Positions 1 through 10,021 are shown, counted from the first letter of the stretch. The stretch is 64,000 nucleotides of DNA from Erythrobacter rubeus (GCF_014705715.1 NZ_JACXLC010000001.1:2085261-2149260); one strand, 5' to 3'. Numbers and translations: made by a program. The notes: generated by a model from the letters alone, not told the origin.

Positions 1-179
1 AGCTTGTCCGTGCTGATCTTGGCGCTCTGTTCCAGCAATTCGACGCAGCGCTTGCGCATTTCCGGGTCCTGCTCATCCGCGAGCAGTTCAAGCCCGTTTG
101 AAAGCGCGCCAACCGGCGAAAGCATGTCGTGGCACAGCCGCGAGCACAAGAGCGCGGCGAGATCGGTTTGAGAAGTCAT
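1..179 (-). CDS. chpT: Histidine phosphotransferase ChpT (N-terminal part only)
   Basis: The gene starts at the ATG at 179 and runs off the left edge, so only 59 codons are visible. They include RLCHDMLSPVGALSNG around residues 14-29, the conserved phosphoacceptor region of alphaproteobacterial ChpT proteins, with His17 as the expected phosphorylated residue. ChpT relays phosphate from the hybrid kinase CckA to the response regulators CtrA and CpdR in the cell-cycle pathway; that role is family knowledge. The fold (DHp plus pseudo-ATPase domain) cannot be checked because the C-terminal part is missing. The identification rests on this motif and its length from the start codon. Confidence 0.8.
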   Translation of the reverse strand, partial: MTSQTDLAALLCSRLCHDMLSPVGALSNGLELLADEQDPEMRKRCVELLEQSAKISTDK

Positions 180-188
180 GCGCGTGTC

Positions 189-584
189 TTAGCCATCGAT
201 TATCTGCATTGAAAGCGCTTCAAACCCCGCTTTGCCCGACCTGTAGAACTTCAGGTCGTCCGCCGCTGCGATCGCCCAGATCAGGCCATCTCCTGCCGCC
301 ATGGCCTCATCGGTGGCGGAAGGCTTGGGGGCGCCATTTGGATGTGAGTGAAAATAGCCCACGACTTTCGCCCCGCCACCGCGTGCCGCCCGATGAGCAT
401 CGATCAAAGCCTGCGGGTCAATCTCGAAGTGTGTTTTCGGCGAAGAGTGTACGTTTCGGGCCTCTTCAAACACCACGATGCGGAGGCCATCCCCTAGCAA
501 TATCCCGCAGGCTTCCCGTGGCAACGCGTCTCTGGCTGCGAGGCGCATTGCCTCTATCACATCCCTTGTCACCTCGATTTGCAT
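189..584 (-). CDS. M67 family metallopeptidase (JAMM/MPN+)
   Basis: A 131-residue protein with a complete JAMM zinc-peptidase signature: Glu24 in REACGILLG, then FHSHPNGAPKPSATD with His79, His81, Ser89 and Asp92 as the predicted zinc and catalytic residues. Bacterial stand-alone JAMM proteins cleave isopeptide or C-terminal bonds, for example on ubiquitin-like sulfur carriers; no such partner gene lies here, so the substrate is unknown. The frame is open further upstream, but residue 1 at 584 gives the usual family N-terminus and leaves 16 bases to the divergent rluD start at 601. An alternative ATG at 602 would overlap the rluD start codon. Confidence 0.88.
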   Translation of the reverse strand: MQIEVTRDVIEAMRLAARDALPREACGILLGDGLRIVVFEEARNVHSSPKTHFEIDPQALIDAHRAARGGGAKVVGYFHSHPNGAPKPSATDEAMAAGDGLIWAIAAADDLKFYRSGKAGFEALSMQIIDG

Positions 585-600
585 CGCGCATGGCTCTACC

Positions 601-1554
601 ATGTCCGCGCCAGAAATCATCTCCGGTATCGTCCGCAAAGCGGGCCGGCTGGACAAGGCGCTAGCCGATGAGACCGACTTGTCACGCGCGAGGGTGCAGG
701 CGCTGATCGCGGACAAATGGGTCGAAATCGACGGAACACCGGCTGCCTCACCATCGCTGAAAGTCTCAGAAGGAACGAATTTCCAAATTACCGTCCCTCC
801 CGCTGCCGAGGCCGAGGCTCAGCCGCAGGACATCCCGCTCGATATCGTGTTCGAGGACGATCATCTCATCGTCGTCAACAAGCCGGCGGGCATGGTCGTC
901 CACCCTGCAGCGGGAAATCCTGACGGTACCTTGGTCAACGCTCTGCTGCATCATTGCCGCGGCGAATTGTCGGGGATCGGCGGTGTCGCGCGCCCCGGTA
1001 TCGTTCACCGGATCGACAAGGATACATCGGGCCTGCTGGTGGTCGCCAAATCGGACGCCGCGCATGAAGGGCTTGCCGCTCAGTTCGCCGATCATTCCAT
1101 TCACAGGCGCTATCTCGCCATATGCGCAGGCAACCCAGCTCAAAACGAAGGCACAATCGACGCGCGCATCGGCCGCAGCGATGCCAATCGCAAGAAAATG
1201 GCTGTGCTCGAAAAGAATTCCTCACGCGGTAAAACTGCAGTTACCCATTATACGGTACTCAAACGCATGAATGACAGTGCGCTGATCGAATGCAGGCTGG
1301 AAACAGGCCGCACACACCAGGTCCGCGTTCACTGTGCGTCAATCGGCCATGCGCTATTAGGAGACCCAATCTATGGAAAGACCCCGAAATCGCTCAAGCC
1401 GTTGCTTTCCAGGCTAAAATTCGAGCGACAGGCGCTGCATGCCGCCGAATTGGGTTTTCTGCATCCAATATCCCGCGAAACCGTATCTTTTCACGCGGCC
1501 ACACCGCCGGATATGCAGGAACTAATCGACGAACTTGCACGTTCTAATCGATGA
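601..1554 (+). CDS. rluD: 23S rRNA pseudouridine synthase, RluA/RluD family
   Basis: A 317-residue protein with an N-terminal S4 RNA-binding domain (residues about 12-70) and a pseudouridine synthase domain. The catalytic motif HRIDKDTSGLLVV is at about 136-148, with Asp139 the nucleophile, and the KPAGMVVHP motif is near residue 95. RluD makes pseudouridines in helix 69 of 23S rRNA; other RluA-family targets cannot be excluded from sequence alone. The start at 601 begins exactly at the S4 domain. The open frame continues upstream to 478, but that part overlaps the divergent JAMM gene and is not conserved-looking. It is divergently transcribed from the JAMM gene. Confidence 0.9.
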   Translation: MSAPEIISGIVRKAGRLDKALADETDLSRARVQALIADKWVEIDGTPAASPSLKVSEGTNFQITVPPAAEAEAQPQDIPLDIVFEDDHLIVVNKPAGMVVHPAAGNPDGTLVNALLHHCRGELSGIGGVARPGIVHRIDKDTSGLLVVAKSDAAHEGLAAQFADHSIHRRYLAICAGNPAQNEGTIDARIGRSDANRKKMAVLEKNSSRGKTAVTHYTVLKRMNDSALIECRLETGRTHQVRVHCASIGHALLGDPIYGKTPKSLKPLLSRLKFERQALHAAELGFLHPISRETVSFHAATPPDMQELIDELARSNR

Positions 1555-1667
1555 AAAGCACGCGCATTTCCGCGCAAATTCGCTATATGTAACTTTGTGG
1601 CCCGAAATGCCGGATGCCCATCAGGGGTCCGGCGCACGAGGTCGACGCAAGAAAGGTTAGGGAATAA

Positions 1668-2570
1668 GTGAGTAAAGCCAAAACGACGGTCCCGTCCCTG
1701 AGCGGTGAGCAAGGCCTCAATCGCTATCTGTCGGAGATCAAGAAATACCCGGTGCTGACGGCTGAGAATGAATACATGCTCGCCAAGCGCTATGCCGAAC
1801 ATGAAGACCCCGATGCCGCCGCGCAGCTGGTGTCGAGCCACCTCCGGCTCGTGGCCAAGATCGCGATGGGGTATCGCGGATACGGCCTGCCCGTGTCGGA
1901 TCTCATTTCCGAAGGGAATGTCGGTCTCATGCAGGGCGTCAAGAAATTCGAACCCGATCGCGGTTTCCGCCTCGCGACCTATGCGATGTGGTGGATCAAA
2001 GCGAGCATTCAGGAATATATCCTGCGCTCTTGGAGCCTCGTGAAAATGGGCACCACCGCCGCGCAGAAGAAGCTGTTCTTCAACCTTCGCCGGATGAAGA
2101 AGCAGCTCGAAGCGTATGAAGACACCGACCTGTCGCCCGATGACGTGACGAAGATCGCCACCGATCTCGGCGTGCCCGAGCAGGAAGTCGTCAATATGAA
2201 CCGGCGGATGATGATGGGCGGCGACGGCTCGCTCAACACGCCGATGCGCAATGGCGAAGAAGGCTCGGGCGAATGGCAGGACTGGCTGACCGATGACGGT
2301 CCGCTGCAGGACGAACTGGTTGCAGACGCCCAGGAATCCGAAGTGCGCCACGAAATGCTGGTCGAGGCGATGGATTCGCTCAACGACCGCGAGAAGCACA
2401 TTCTGGCCGAACGCCGCCTGACGGAAAAACCGCAGACACTCGAAGAGCTTTCCAAGGTCTACGACGTGTCACGAGAGCGTATCCGCCAAATCGAAGTCCG
2501 CGCATTCGAAAAGCTGCAAAAGGCAATGCAGCGTATCGCGGGTGAACGCCTGCTTCCGGGCGTAGCGTAA
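1668..2570 (+). CDS. rpoH: RNA polymerase sigma-32 factor RpoH
   Basis: A 300-residue heat-shock sigma factor. Region 1.2/2.1 begins near residue 15 (LNRYLSEIKKYPVLT). Region 2 contains LRLVAKIAMGYRGYGLPVSDL and the -10 recognition segment FRLATYAMWWIKASIQEY. The region 4 helix-turn-helix is YDVSRERIRQIEVRAFEKLQ near the C-terminus. The start is a GTG at 1668, preceded by AGGTTAGGG about 6 bases upstream. RpoH directs RNA polymerase to heat-shock promoters. The length is normal, and a strong terminator follows at 2592-2628. Confidence 0.96.
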   Translation: MSKAKTTVPSLSGEQGLNRYLSEIKKYPVLTAENEYMLAKRYAEHEDPDAAAQLVSSHLRLVAKIAMGYRGYGLPVSDLISEGNVGLMQGVKKFEPDRGFRLATYAMWWIKASIQEYILRSWSLVKMGTTAAQKKLFFNLRRMKKQLEAYEDTDLSPDDVTKIATDLGVPEQEVVNMNRRMMMGGDGSLNTPMRNGEEGSGEWQDWLTDDGPLQDELVADAQESEVRHEMLVEAMDSLNDREKHILAERRLTEKPQTLEELSKVYDVSRERIRQIEVRAFEKLQKAMQRIAGERLLPGVA

Positions 2571-2591
2571 GCTCGTAACACAAGACAGATC

Positions 2592-2628
2592 AAAGCCCTC
2601 TCCGGTCCAGGCCGGAGAGGGCTTTTTT
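2592..2628 (+). terminator. Rho-independent terminator of rpoH
   Basis: A perfect GC-rich inverted repeat (AAAGCCCTCTCCGG pairing with CCGGAGAGGGCTTT, short TCCAGG loop) ends in a run of six T on the + strand, 21 bases after the rpoH stop. The A run on the left arm means it may also end transcription of the convergent peptidase gene. Confidence 0.92.
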
Positions 2629-2632
2629 GTGT

Positions 2633-3979
2633 TTAGTTGACCGGAGCCAGGTCCAGCACTGCTGCGATCATGGCGCGGGTGCCGAATGTAACGCTTTCTT
2701 TCGGTGCGATTTTGAAGAGCGGCGAGTGGTGGCTCGGTACCGCAGGCCCGCCATTTGCCTCGGCATCGAAAGCCGCCTGCGGGGTTCCGCCCACCGCGAA
2801 GTAATAACCCGGCACGCCGTATTCATCCGCGACGAAATAGGCGAAGTCCTCCGCCCCCATTCCGCGCTGTTCCCAAGGCATGATTGCCTCTGCCCCCAAT
2901 TCGCGCTCCATCACGCCGTTCAAACGCCGGGCAAGCTCGGGATCGTTGTTGGTCACCGGAGTGCCTTCGCTGACGGTCACCTGCACCGGCAGTTCGTCGG
3001 GAAGACCGTGAGCCTTGCCGATGCCCTGCGCGATCCGCTTGATCGCGGCGTGGGTCTGCGCGCGCGTTTCCTCATCATTGGCGCGCACGGTCAGTTGCAG
3101 GTCTGCGCGGTCGGAAATGATATTATGCTTGGTCCCCGCCTGAAACGCGCCAACGGTCACGACCACCGGCTTCAAGGGAGAAATTTCCCGGCTGTCGATC
3201 GATTGAAGCGCGGTCACAATTTGCGATGCGATGTAGACCGGATCGCGGCCCCGGTGCGGGCTGGCGCCGTGCGCCCCGACGCCGGGTACCATGATGTCGA
3301 CGCTGTCCGCACTCGAATACTGGATCGTCTCGGAGGCGGAGACCTTGCCCGTCGGCATCACGGAGGAGACATGAAAGGCAAGCGCGTAATCAGGCTTGCC
3401 GAAGCGGTCATAAAGTCCGTCTTCAAGCATTGCCTTCGCTCCGCCGACCCGTTCTTCGGCGGGCTGGACCACGAACATCACCGTGCCGCTCCACTGGTCC
3501 TTCATCTCGACCAATTGCCGCGCAGTACCGACCATGGAGGTGATATGCACATCGTGGCCGCAGGCGTGCATGACAGGGTATTCCTCACCGTCCTGCCCGA
3601 TTTGAGTAGCGGTCGACGCATATTCGAGCCCCGACTTCTCGACCACCGGCAGGCCGTCCATATCGGCTCTTAGCAAGATCAGCGGGCCTTCGCCGTTGCG
3701 CATCATGCCAACAACGCCCGTTCCGCCCACATTTTCGGTCACCTCGATGCCGAGAGCGCGCAGCTCCTCAGCCATCCGGGCGGCCGTCTTCGTTTCAAGG
3801 AAGGAGAGCTCAGGATTCTCGTGAAAATGCACGAAAAGCGGCGCGAGATATTCGTCGTAATCGGCGTCAACCGCCTGCGCGACAGCCTGAGCGCCTTTAT
3901 GATCGTCAGCAATCGCCGGCGCCGAGAGGCTCGCGGCAGCAAGAGCGATTGCAGCGGTTGCATTACGGATTGAGCGCAT
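2633..3979 (-). CDS. Secreted M20 family amidohydrolase/peptidase
   Basis: A 448-residue protein with a clear signal peptide (residues 1-24, ending SAPAIADDH). The M20 dizinc amidohydrolase fold follows: RADMDGLPVVE, MHACGHDVHITSM and the AEER motif after VVQP carry the metal ligands and the general base, and the dimerisation domain contains GAHGASPHRGRDP. This subfamily (IAA-amino acid hydrolase, hippurate hydrolase and related enzymes) hydrolyses N-acyl amino acids or similar amides, here in the periplasm. The exact substrate is unknown. The ATG at 3979 was chosen because it starts the signal peptide and has GGGGAG about 9 bases upstream; the longer frame to 4120 adds no recognisable sequence. 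Confidence 0.9.
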   Translation of the reverse strand: MRSIRNATAAIALAAASLSAPAIADDHKGAQAVAQAVDADYDEYLAPLFVHFHENPELSFLETKTAARMAEELRALGIEVTENVGGTGVVGMMRNGEGPLILLRADMDGLPVVEKSGLEYASTATQIGQDGEEYPVMHACGHDVHITSMVGTARQLVEMKDQWSGTVMFVVQPAEERVGGAKAMLEDGLYDRFGKPDYALAFHVSSVMPTGKVSASETIQYSSADSVDIMVPGVGAHGASPHRGRDPVYIASQIVTALQSIDSREISPLKPVVVTVGAFQAGTKHNIISDRADLQLTVRANDEETRAQTHAAIKRIAQGIGKAHGLPDELPVQVTVSEGTPVTNNDPELARRLNGVMERELGAEAIMPWEQRGMGAEDFAYFVADEYGVPGYYFAVGGTPQAAFDAEANGGPAVPSHHSPLFKIAPKESVTFGTRAMIAAVLDLAPVN

Positions 3980-4089
3980 CGGTAAGTCTCCCCAGTGATT
4001 CCGGTCCCGCTCTTCAGAGCACGCCGCGCGGTGGATCACAAGCAAACGCGCGATTGCGCAGGGCAGGTCTCGCCGATAAATGCGGCGCC

Positions 4090-4761
4090 ATGGTGATGAA
4101 AACCGCCCGCTTTCTGGCAAAAGTCCTGTTGTTTCTATTCGGGCTGAGCCTGCTGCTGGTCATTGCGTTCAAGTGGTTGCCGGTCCCGGTGACAGCGACC
4201 ATGCTGATGGATGACAACGGAATAACAAAGGACTGGGAGAGCCTCGACAATATCGATCCCAATCTGGTCGCGGCGGTGATCGCATCGGAGGACAGCAAGT
4301 TCTGCGAACATGCAGGCTTCGACACCGAAGCGATCGAGGAAGCGATCCGAGAAAACGCCGAAGGCGGACGTCAGCGCGGCGCGTCCACGATCAGCCAGCA
4401 AACCGCAAAGAACGTGTTCCTGTGGCAAGGCGGCGGGTATTTCCGCAAGGGTCTGGAGGCTTACTTCACATTCTGGATCGAGGCCGTGTGGGGCAAGCGT
4501 CGGATCATGGAGGTTTACCTCAACGTGGCCGAAACCGGGGTCGGCACTTATGGCGCGGAGGCGGGCGCGCGGCGTTACTTCGGCAAATCGGCAGCCAGCC
4601 TTTCCGCCGATGAAGCAAGCCGCATGGCAGTCGCCCTGCCCAGCCCCAAGACCAGGTCGGTCAAGAATCCGAGAGGCTGGCTCGCGCGTTACGGCAACAC
4701 GATCGAAGCGCGCATGCGGGTCGTGAAGGGTGACGGGCTCGATTCCTGCGTTTATGATTGA
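4090..4761 (+). CDS. mtgA: Monofunctional biosynthetic peptidoglycan transglycosylase
   Basis: A 223-residue GT51 glycosyltransferase with one N-terminal membrane anchor (about residues 8-27). The family motifs are present: ASEDSKFCEHAGFD with the catalytic Glu, then RGASTISQQTAKNVFLW and the KRRIMEVYLNVAE segment. MtgA polymerises lipid II into glycan strands on the periplasmic side of the inner membrane without a transpeptidase domain. Length is normal for the family. The gene is followed without a gap by the cation transporter, so the two are probably co-transcribed. Confidence 0.95.
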   Translation: MVMKTARFLAKVLLFLFGLSLLLVIAFKWLPVPVTATMLMDDNGITKDWESLDNIDPNLVAAVIASEDSKFCEHAGFDTEAIEEAIRENAEGGRQRGASTISQQTAKNVFLWQGGGYFRKGLEAYFTFWIEAVWGKRRIMEVYLNVAETGVGTYGAEAGARRYFGKSAASLSADEASRMAVALPSPKTRSVKNPRGWLARYGNTIEARMRVVKGDGLDSCVYD

Positions 4762-4766
4762 TCCCG

Positions 4767-5729
4767 ATGGGATTGGGTCACAGTCATAGCCACGCGCACA
4801 GTCATGGGGGCGGCAAGGGCGATACCGATTGCCATGGCCTCCACGATCATCACGGCCATCACCATGCGCCGAAGGATGTCGGCAACGCCTTCATCATCGG
4901 GATTGCGCTGAATTCCATCTTCGTCGTGGTCGAGGCGACTTTCGGATTCCTCTACGGATCGATGGCCCTGGTCGCCGATGCGGGTCACAATCTATCTGAC
5001 GTTCTCGCGCTGCTGCTCGCCTGGGGCGCGAGCGTTGCCGCGAAACGACCACCCTCGGAGCGATACACCTACGGTTTCAAGAGCTCGACCATTCTTGCCG
5101 CGCTTGCGAACGCGCTGCTGCTCGCCATCGCGATCGGCGCAATCCTGTTCGAGACGATCCACCGCCTGATGGAGCCGCAAGAGCCGCAGGGGATGGTGAT
5201 GGTGATCGTCGCCGGGATCGGGATAGCGATCAATGCCGGCACAGCCGCGCTCTTCATTCGCGGACAGGAGGACCTCAACATTCGCGGGGCCTACCTGCAT
5301 ATGGCGGCGGATGCACTCGTTTCGGCGGGCGTGGTTGTGGCCGGTCTCGTCATCGTCTTCACCGGCCTGTGGTGGATCGATCCGCTGGTGAGTTTCGCCA
5401 TTGTCGGCATGATCGCGTGGGGCACCTGGGGTCTTGCGAAAGACAGCCTAAGGCTCGGATTACTTGCAGTTCCTGCAAGGATTGACGTGAACGAAGTGCG
5501 CGGCCATCTGGCAGGTCTGGAGGGCGTAAAGACCGTGCACGATCTGCATATTTGGCCGATGTCGACGACTGAAACCGCGCTGACGGCGCACCTTGTCATG
5601 CCCGGCGCGCCATGCACCGACGGGTTCCTGCACGAGATAGCCCATTCGCTCGAAGATCGCTTCGGTATCAACCACGCCACGATCCAGATCGAGCGCGATG
5701 ATGATACCCACTGCGAGACCGGCTGCTGA
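4767..5729 (+). CDS. Cation diffusion facilitator (zinc-type efflux, CzcD/ZitB-like)
   Basis: A 320-residue CDF antiporter with a His-rich N-terminus (repeated HSHSHAHSH and HDHHGHHH in the first 40 residues), six predicted membrane helices and the ADAGHNLSDV and HMAADALVSAG metal-site motifs. The C-terminal cytosolic domain ends in a Cys/His-rich tail (DDTHCETGC). The His-rich head and HxxxD site are typical for Zn2+ exporters. An in-frame TTG at 4758 overlaps the mtgA stop by a few bases and is an alternative start; neither has a good ribosome site, so translation is probably coupled to mtgA. Confidence 0.92.
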   Translation: MGLGHSHSHAHSHGGGKGDTDCHGLHDHHGHHHAPKDVGNAFIIGIALNSIFVVVEATFGFLYGSMALVADAGHNLSDVLALLLAWGASVAAKRPPSERYTYGFKSSTILAALANALLLAIAIGAILFETIHRLMEPQEPQGMVMVIVAGIGIAINAGTAALFIRGQEDLNIRGAYLHMAADALVSAGVVVAGLVIVFTGLWWIDPLVSFAIVGMIAWGTWGLAKDSLRLGLLAVPARIDVNEVRGHLAGLEGVKTVHDLHIWPMSTTETALTAHLVMPGAPCTDGFLHEIAHSLEDRFGINHATIQIERDDDTHCETGC

Positions 5730-6310
5730 TGGCCGCAACACCCACTCCTGCCTCTCCTGAAGCCCGCGAAGCGCTGCGCGCAGCGATGGTTCGCCTTAGC
5801 GAGGGAGACAGCGCTGCACTCGAGCAGATTTATACCGCGACCCGCGTGAAACTGTTCGGGATCTGCTTTCGTATCTTGGGCGATCAGAAGGAGGCAGAAG
5901 ACGCCTTGCAGGACGTCTACGTAAATCTTTGGCAGCGGGCTGGACGGTACGATCCCGACCGCGCAAGCCCTATTTCGTGGCTGGCGACGTTTGCGCGCAA
6001 TCGCGCGATCGACCGGCTGCGGACGGGGAAGGTGCGCGGCGGCGCTGTGCCGGTCGAAGAGGCCGCCCCGCTGCCCGACGCAGGGCCACTCGCCGATCAG
6101 ATGATGATCGATGGCGAGCGTGCGGCGCGCGTGCACGCATGTCTCGATACGCTTGAAAACCCTGCGCGAACCAATATCCGCGCGGCATTTTTTGACGGAA
6201 AGACTTACGCACAATTGGCGGAGAGCGCCGATGTGCCGCTTGGGACGATGAAGAGCTGGATACGCCGCGGCATGATGAAGCTGCGCACCTGCCTGGAGGC
6301 AGGCGAATGA
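5729..6310 (+). CDS. ECF sigma factor, SigK-like
   Basis: A 193-residue group 4 sigma factor. Region 2 spans about residues 30-100 (EAEDALQDVYVNLWQRAGRYD, then WLATFARNRAIDRLR), and region 4 is near the C-terminus (YAQLAESADVPLGTMKSWIRRG). Region 1.1 and region 3 are absent, as expected for ECF factors. The start codon shares one base with the stop of the transporter gene, and the end overlaps the anti-sigma gene by ATGA. The pairing with an RskA-like gene and a FAS1 gene resembles the mycobacterial SigK locus. Confidence 0.93.
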   Translation: MAATPTPASPEAREALRAAMVRLSEGDSAALEQIYTATRVKLFGICFRILGDQKEAEDALQDVYVNLWQRAGRYDPDRASPISWLATFARNRAIDRLRTGKVRGGAVPVEEAAPLPDAGPLADQMMIDGERAARVHACLDTLENPARTNIRAAFFDGKTYAQLAESADVPLGTMKSWIRRGMMKLRTCLEAGE

Positions 6311-7092
6311 GCGACGAGAACGATATCGAACGCGGCGACGCCGTGATGGCTGCAGAGTACGCACTTGGCCTGCTGGAAGGCGAAGAGCTGCTGATGGCGC
6401 GCGGGCGTGCGGCGACCGATGCGAGCTTCGCAGCTGAAGTGTCGCAGTGGGAAGAGCGCCTTTCGCCGCTGCTCGACGAAGTCGAACCGATGGTGCCGAG
6501 CGATGAGCTTTGGGCGAGGATCGAACAGCGAGTGGATGCGCAGCGCGCCGCTCAGGCCGAAGCTGAGCTTTCGGGCGGAGGCGGCTCGGCTGCGAATGTC
6601 GTCATGCTGGAACACCGAGTCCGCCGCTGGCAGTGGACCGCAGCGCTCACTTCCACGGCAGCCGCCGCGTTGTTCGGCTTTATTGCAATCACTGGTAACC
6701 AGACGCCCGTCATCGTCCCGGTCGACGCACCGCCGCAGCAAATGGCCGCTGCCGATCCGCTCGTCGCGCAGGTCCCCATCGGCGATACCGGACTGCGGCT
6801 CGACGTGACCTATATTCCCGAAAGCGAGCGAATGCTGGTCGGCGCAATTGGCCTGACCGCCGACGGAGTGCACGACCACGAGCTGTGGTTGGTCCCTGCC
6901 GATGGCAGCGCCCTGCAGTCTTTAGGCGTGGTCGCGCCCGGCGAAGTGCGCAGCATGGAACTGCCGGAAGAGATCGCTCGCAATCTCAGCGACGGTGCTC
7001 AATTGGTGCTTACGCGCGAACCTATCGGCGGCAAGCCCGAAGGAGTCGATGCCGGGCCGGTTGTGGCAGAAGGCGCCTTCTCCCAAGTCTGA
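6307..7092 (+). CDS. Anti-sigma factor, RskA (anti-SigK) family
   Basis: A 261-residue protein. Its N-terminal 80 residues form a zinc-less anti-sigma domain (AAEYALGLLEGEE is the typical start of the RskA cytosolic domain). One membrane helix lies at about 116-134, followed by a periplasmic RskA domain containing HDHELWLVPADG. The family holds its ECF partner at the membrane until regulated proteolysis cuts the periplasmic domain. The gene overlaps the sigma gene by four bases, which fits co-translation of an inhibitor with its target. Confidence 0.92.
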   Translation: MSDENDIERGDAVMAAEYALGLLEGEELLMARGRAATDASFAAEVSQWEERLSPLLDEVEPMVPSDELWARIEQRVDAQRAAQAEAELSGGGGSAANVVMLEHRVRRWQWTAALTSTAAAALFGFIAITGNQTPVIVPVDAPPQQMAAADPLVAQVPIGDTGLRLDVTYIPESERMLVGAIGLTADGVHDHELWLVPADGSALQSLGVVAPGEVRSMELPEEIARNLSDGAQLVLTREPIGGKPEGVDAGPVVAEGAFSQV

Positions 7093-7170
7093 GCGGGCGC
7101 GTTTCAGTTCGTCAATTCGCCGACAGAAACCCTCGATTCATCAGAAAATTCAAATAATTGCGATTTTTTC

Positions 7171-7197
7171 GCATCCGCTTGGGACAGGTCTGCGTAG
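7171..7197 (+). promoter_or_regulatory. Possible ECF-type promoter before the fasciclin gene
   Basis: GCATCC (from 7171) and CGTAG (7193-7197) are separated by 16 bases and lie about 50 bases upstream of the FAS1 start. The spacing and the CATCC/CGTA pattern resemble several ECF promoters. It is a weak match found by eye, and no second copy was seen before the sigma operon. Confidence 0.25.
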
Positions 7198-7244
7198 CTC
7201 CACATGCAAGATCCGGGAGGGGCTTGCAGACAAAGGAGATACCA

Positions 7245-7808
7245 ATGCCTGTAACCCCCAAGACACTCAAATCGGCGGCTTTCGCTGCCCTCGCCGCGAC
7301 GACTGGTTTCGCCGCAATTTCGGCAGCACCGATTGCCGCACACGACCATTCCAAGAAGAGCGCGCCCAACATTGTCGAGACCGCGCAGAGCACTGGCGTG
7401 CACACCACGCTCGTCGCTGCCGTGACCGCTGCCGACCTCGGCGGCACGCTTCAGAACCCAGGGCCCTTCACCGTGTTCGCGCCGACCGATACCGCGTTTG
7501 CAAAGCTTCCCGACGGTACTGTCTCGACGCTGCTTCGCCCTGAAAACAAGGGGCAGCTTACCAGTGTTCTCGTCTACCACGCGGTATCGGGTTCGGTCAC
7601 GTCGAGCGATCTTGTCAAGCTGATCGAAAAGCATGGCGGCGAAGCCAGCATCGACACTTTGGCCGGGGAGAAGCTGACCGCGCGCCTCGCCGGCGATACA
7701 ATCGTCATCACCGATGCCGCCGGCCGTGCCACAGCCGTCACGCAAGCCGACGTGCAGACGTCCAATGGTGTGATCCACGTGACCGACGGAGTGTTCCTCC
7801 CGGCCTGA
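7245..7808 (+). CDS. Secreted fasciclin (FAS1) domain protein
   Basis: A 187-residue protein with a signal peptide (about residues 1-32, cut near PIAAHDH) and one complete FAS1 domain. The H1 box is FTVFAPTDTAFAKLP and the H2-type ending is SNGVIHVTDGVFLPA. FAS1 proteins are secreted adhesion or surface proteins; in mycobacteria the FAS1 antigens MPT70/MPT83 are controlled by SigK/RskA. The start has a strong AAAGGAGA site 7-8 bases upstream. It lies 152 bases after the anti-sigma gene on the same strand and is probably a target of the sigma factor, though that is inference. Confidence 0.92.
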   Translation: MPVTPKTLKSAAFAALAATTGFAAISAAPIAAHDHSKKSAPNIVETAQSTGVHTTLVAAVTAADLGGTLQNPGPFTVFAPTDTAFAKLPDGTVSTLLRPENKGQLTSVLVYHAVSGSVTSSDLVKLIEKHGGEASIDTLAGEKLTARLAGDTIVITDAAGRATAVTQADVQTSNGVIHVTDGVFLPA

Positions 7809-7881
7809 TCACTTTCGAATTCCCCGTTTGGCGTCGCTCCATCATCCCAACCCCTCCCATCCGGAGCGGCGCATTACCCAG

Positions 7882-7920
7882 CCCCGTTCGGCCACCTTCC
7901 TCCAGGCCGGGCGGGGTTTT
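7882..7920 (+). terminator. Rho-independent terminator after the FAS1 gene
   Basis: CCCCGTTCGGCC pairs with GGCCGGGCGGGG (two G-U pairs in the RNA) around an 11-base loop and is followed by TTTT and then GGTTT. It lies 74 bases after the FAS1 stop. Confidence 0.7.
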
Positions 7921-7962
7921 GGTTTGGGGAAGCCATCGACGCGGATGCAGGTTAAGGTGAGA

Positions 7963-8655
7963 TCAGTTCGAAAGCGCGAAATCCACCGCAGCCCCTGCGT
8001 GCAGGCGGGTCGTGTCGAACAGCGGCAGCGCACTATCTTCTTGGTCGATCAAAAGCATGATTTCGGTGCAGGCAAGGGCGATGCCGTGGGCACCTAGCGC
8101 GCTCAAGTCTTCAATGACCTTGCAGCAGAATTGGCGCGATTCCTCGCGGATTTCTCCCGCGCACAGTTCGTCGAAAATGATGCGGTGGATCTCTGCTCGG
8201 TCCGCGGCATCGGGAATCACGACATTAAGTCCATGCTCCGCCAGTCGGTCGGCGTAAAACGGCTCTTCCATTGTGAACCGCGTCGCGAGCAGGCCGACCG
8301 TATCGTGCCTCGCCGCTGTGAACGCTTGGGCCAGAGGGTCTGCGATATGGAGCAGCGGGCAGTCGATCCGCTCTTCAACCGCTGGCGCGACCTTGTGCAT
8401 GGTGTTGGTGGCGATCAGAATGACTTCCGCGCCTGCATGCTCGAGCCCGGCTGCAGCATCGGCGAGCATCTCGCCCAGACGGTCCCAATCGCCTGCTCGC
8501 TGGAGCGCGGCGATCGCGTCGAAATCGAAGCTGTGCATCAGCAAAGGCGCCGAAACGATCCCGCCGCGCCGCTTTCGCACTTCGCGGTTGATGATCGCGT
8601 AGTATTGCGCCGAGCTTTCCCAGCTCATCCCGCCAAGAATGCCGATTGTTTTCAT
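7963..8655 (-). CDS. Aspartate/glutamate racemase family protein (YgeA type)
   Basis: A 230-residue protein starting MKTIGILGGMSWESS, the family N-terminus. In cofactor-independent Asp/Glu racemases two cysteines act as acid/base pair. Here the first position is Thr (IATNTMHKV) and the second is Cys (LACTEIML). That Thr/Cys pair is what I recall for Escherichia coli YgeA-type amino acid racemases with restricted L-to-D activity. It probably interconverts Asp or Glu enantiomers, but substrate range cannot be read from sequence. It is a single gene, convergent with the FAS1 gene. Confidence 0.87.
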   Translation of the reverse strand: MKTIGILGGMSWESSAQYYAIINREVRKRRGGIVSAPLLMHSFDFDAIAALQRAGDWDRLGEMLADAAAGLEHAGAEVILIATNTMHKVAPAVEERIDCPLLHIADPLAQAFTAARHDTVGLLATRFTMEEPFYADRLAEHGLNVVIPDAADRAEIHRIIFDELCAGEIREESRQFCCKVIEDLSALGAHGIALACTEIMLLIDQEDSALPLFDTTRLHAGAAVDFALSN

Positions 8656-8735
8656 GGAGAAGCCTTATCTGCGCGACAAGGAAACCACCAGTCGGTCCGC
8701 TCTGGCACGCCCTTGGCAATCAAGCGCGCCGAAAC

Positions 8736-10010
<1,275 letters not shown>

Positions 10011-10021
10011 CCTGTTATCCT

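Noticed and set aside
2627..3673. 348-codon + strand frame opposite the M20 amidohydrolase
   Set aside because: The amidohydrolase has a signal peptide and full metal motifs; this frame begins at the terminator and has none.
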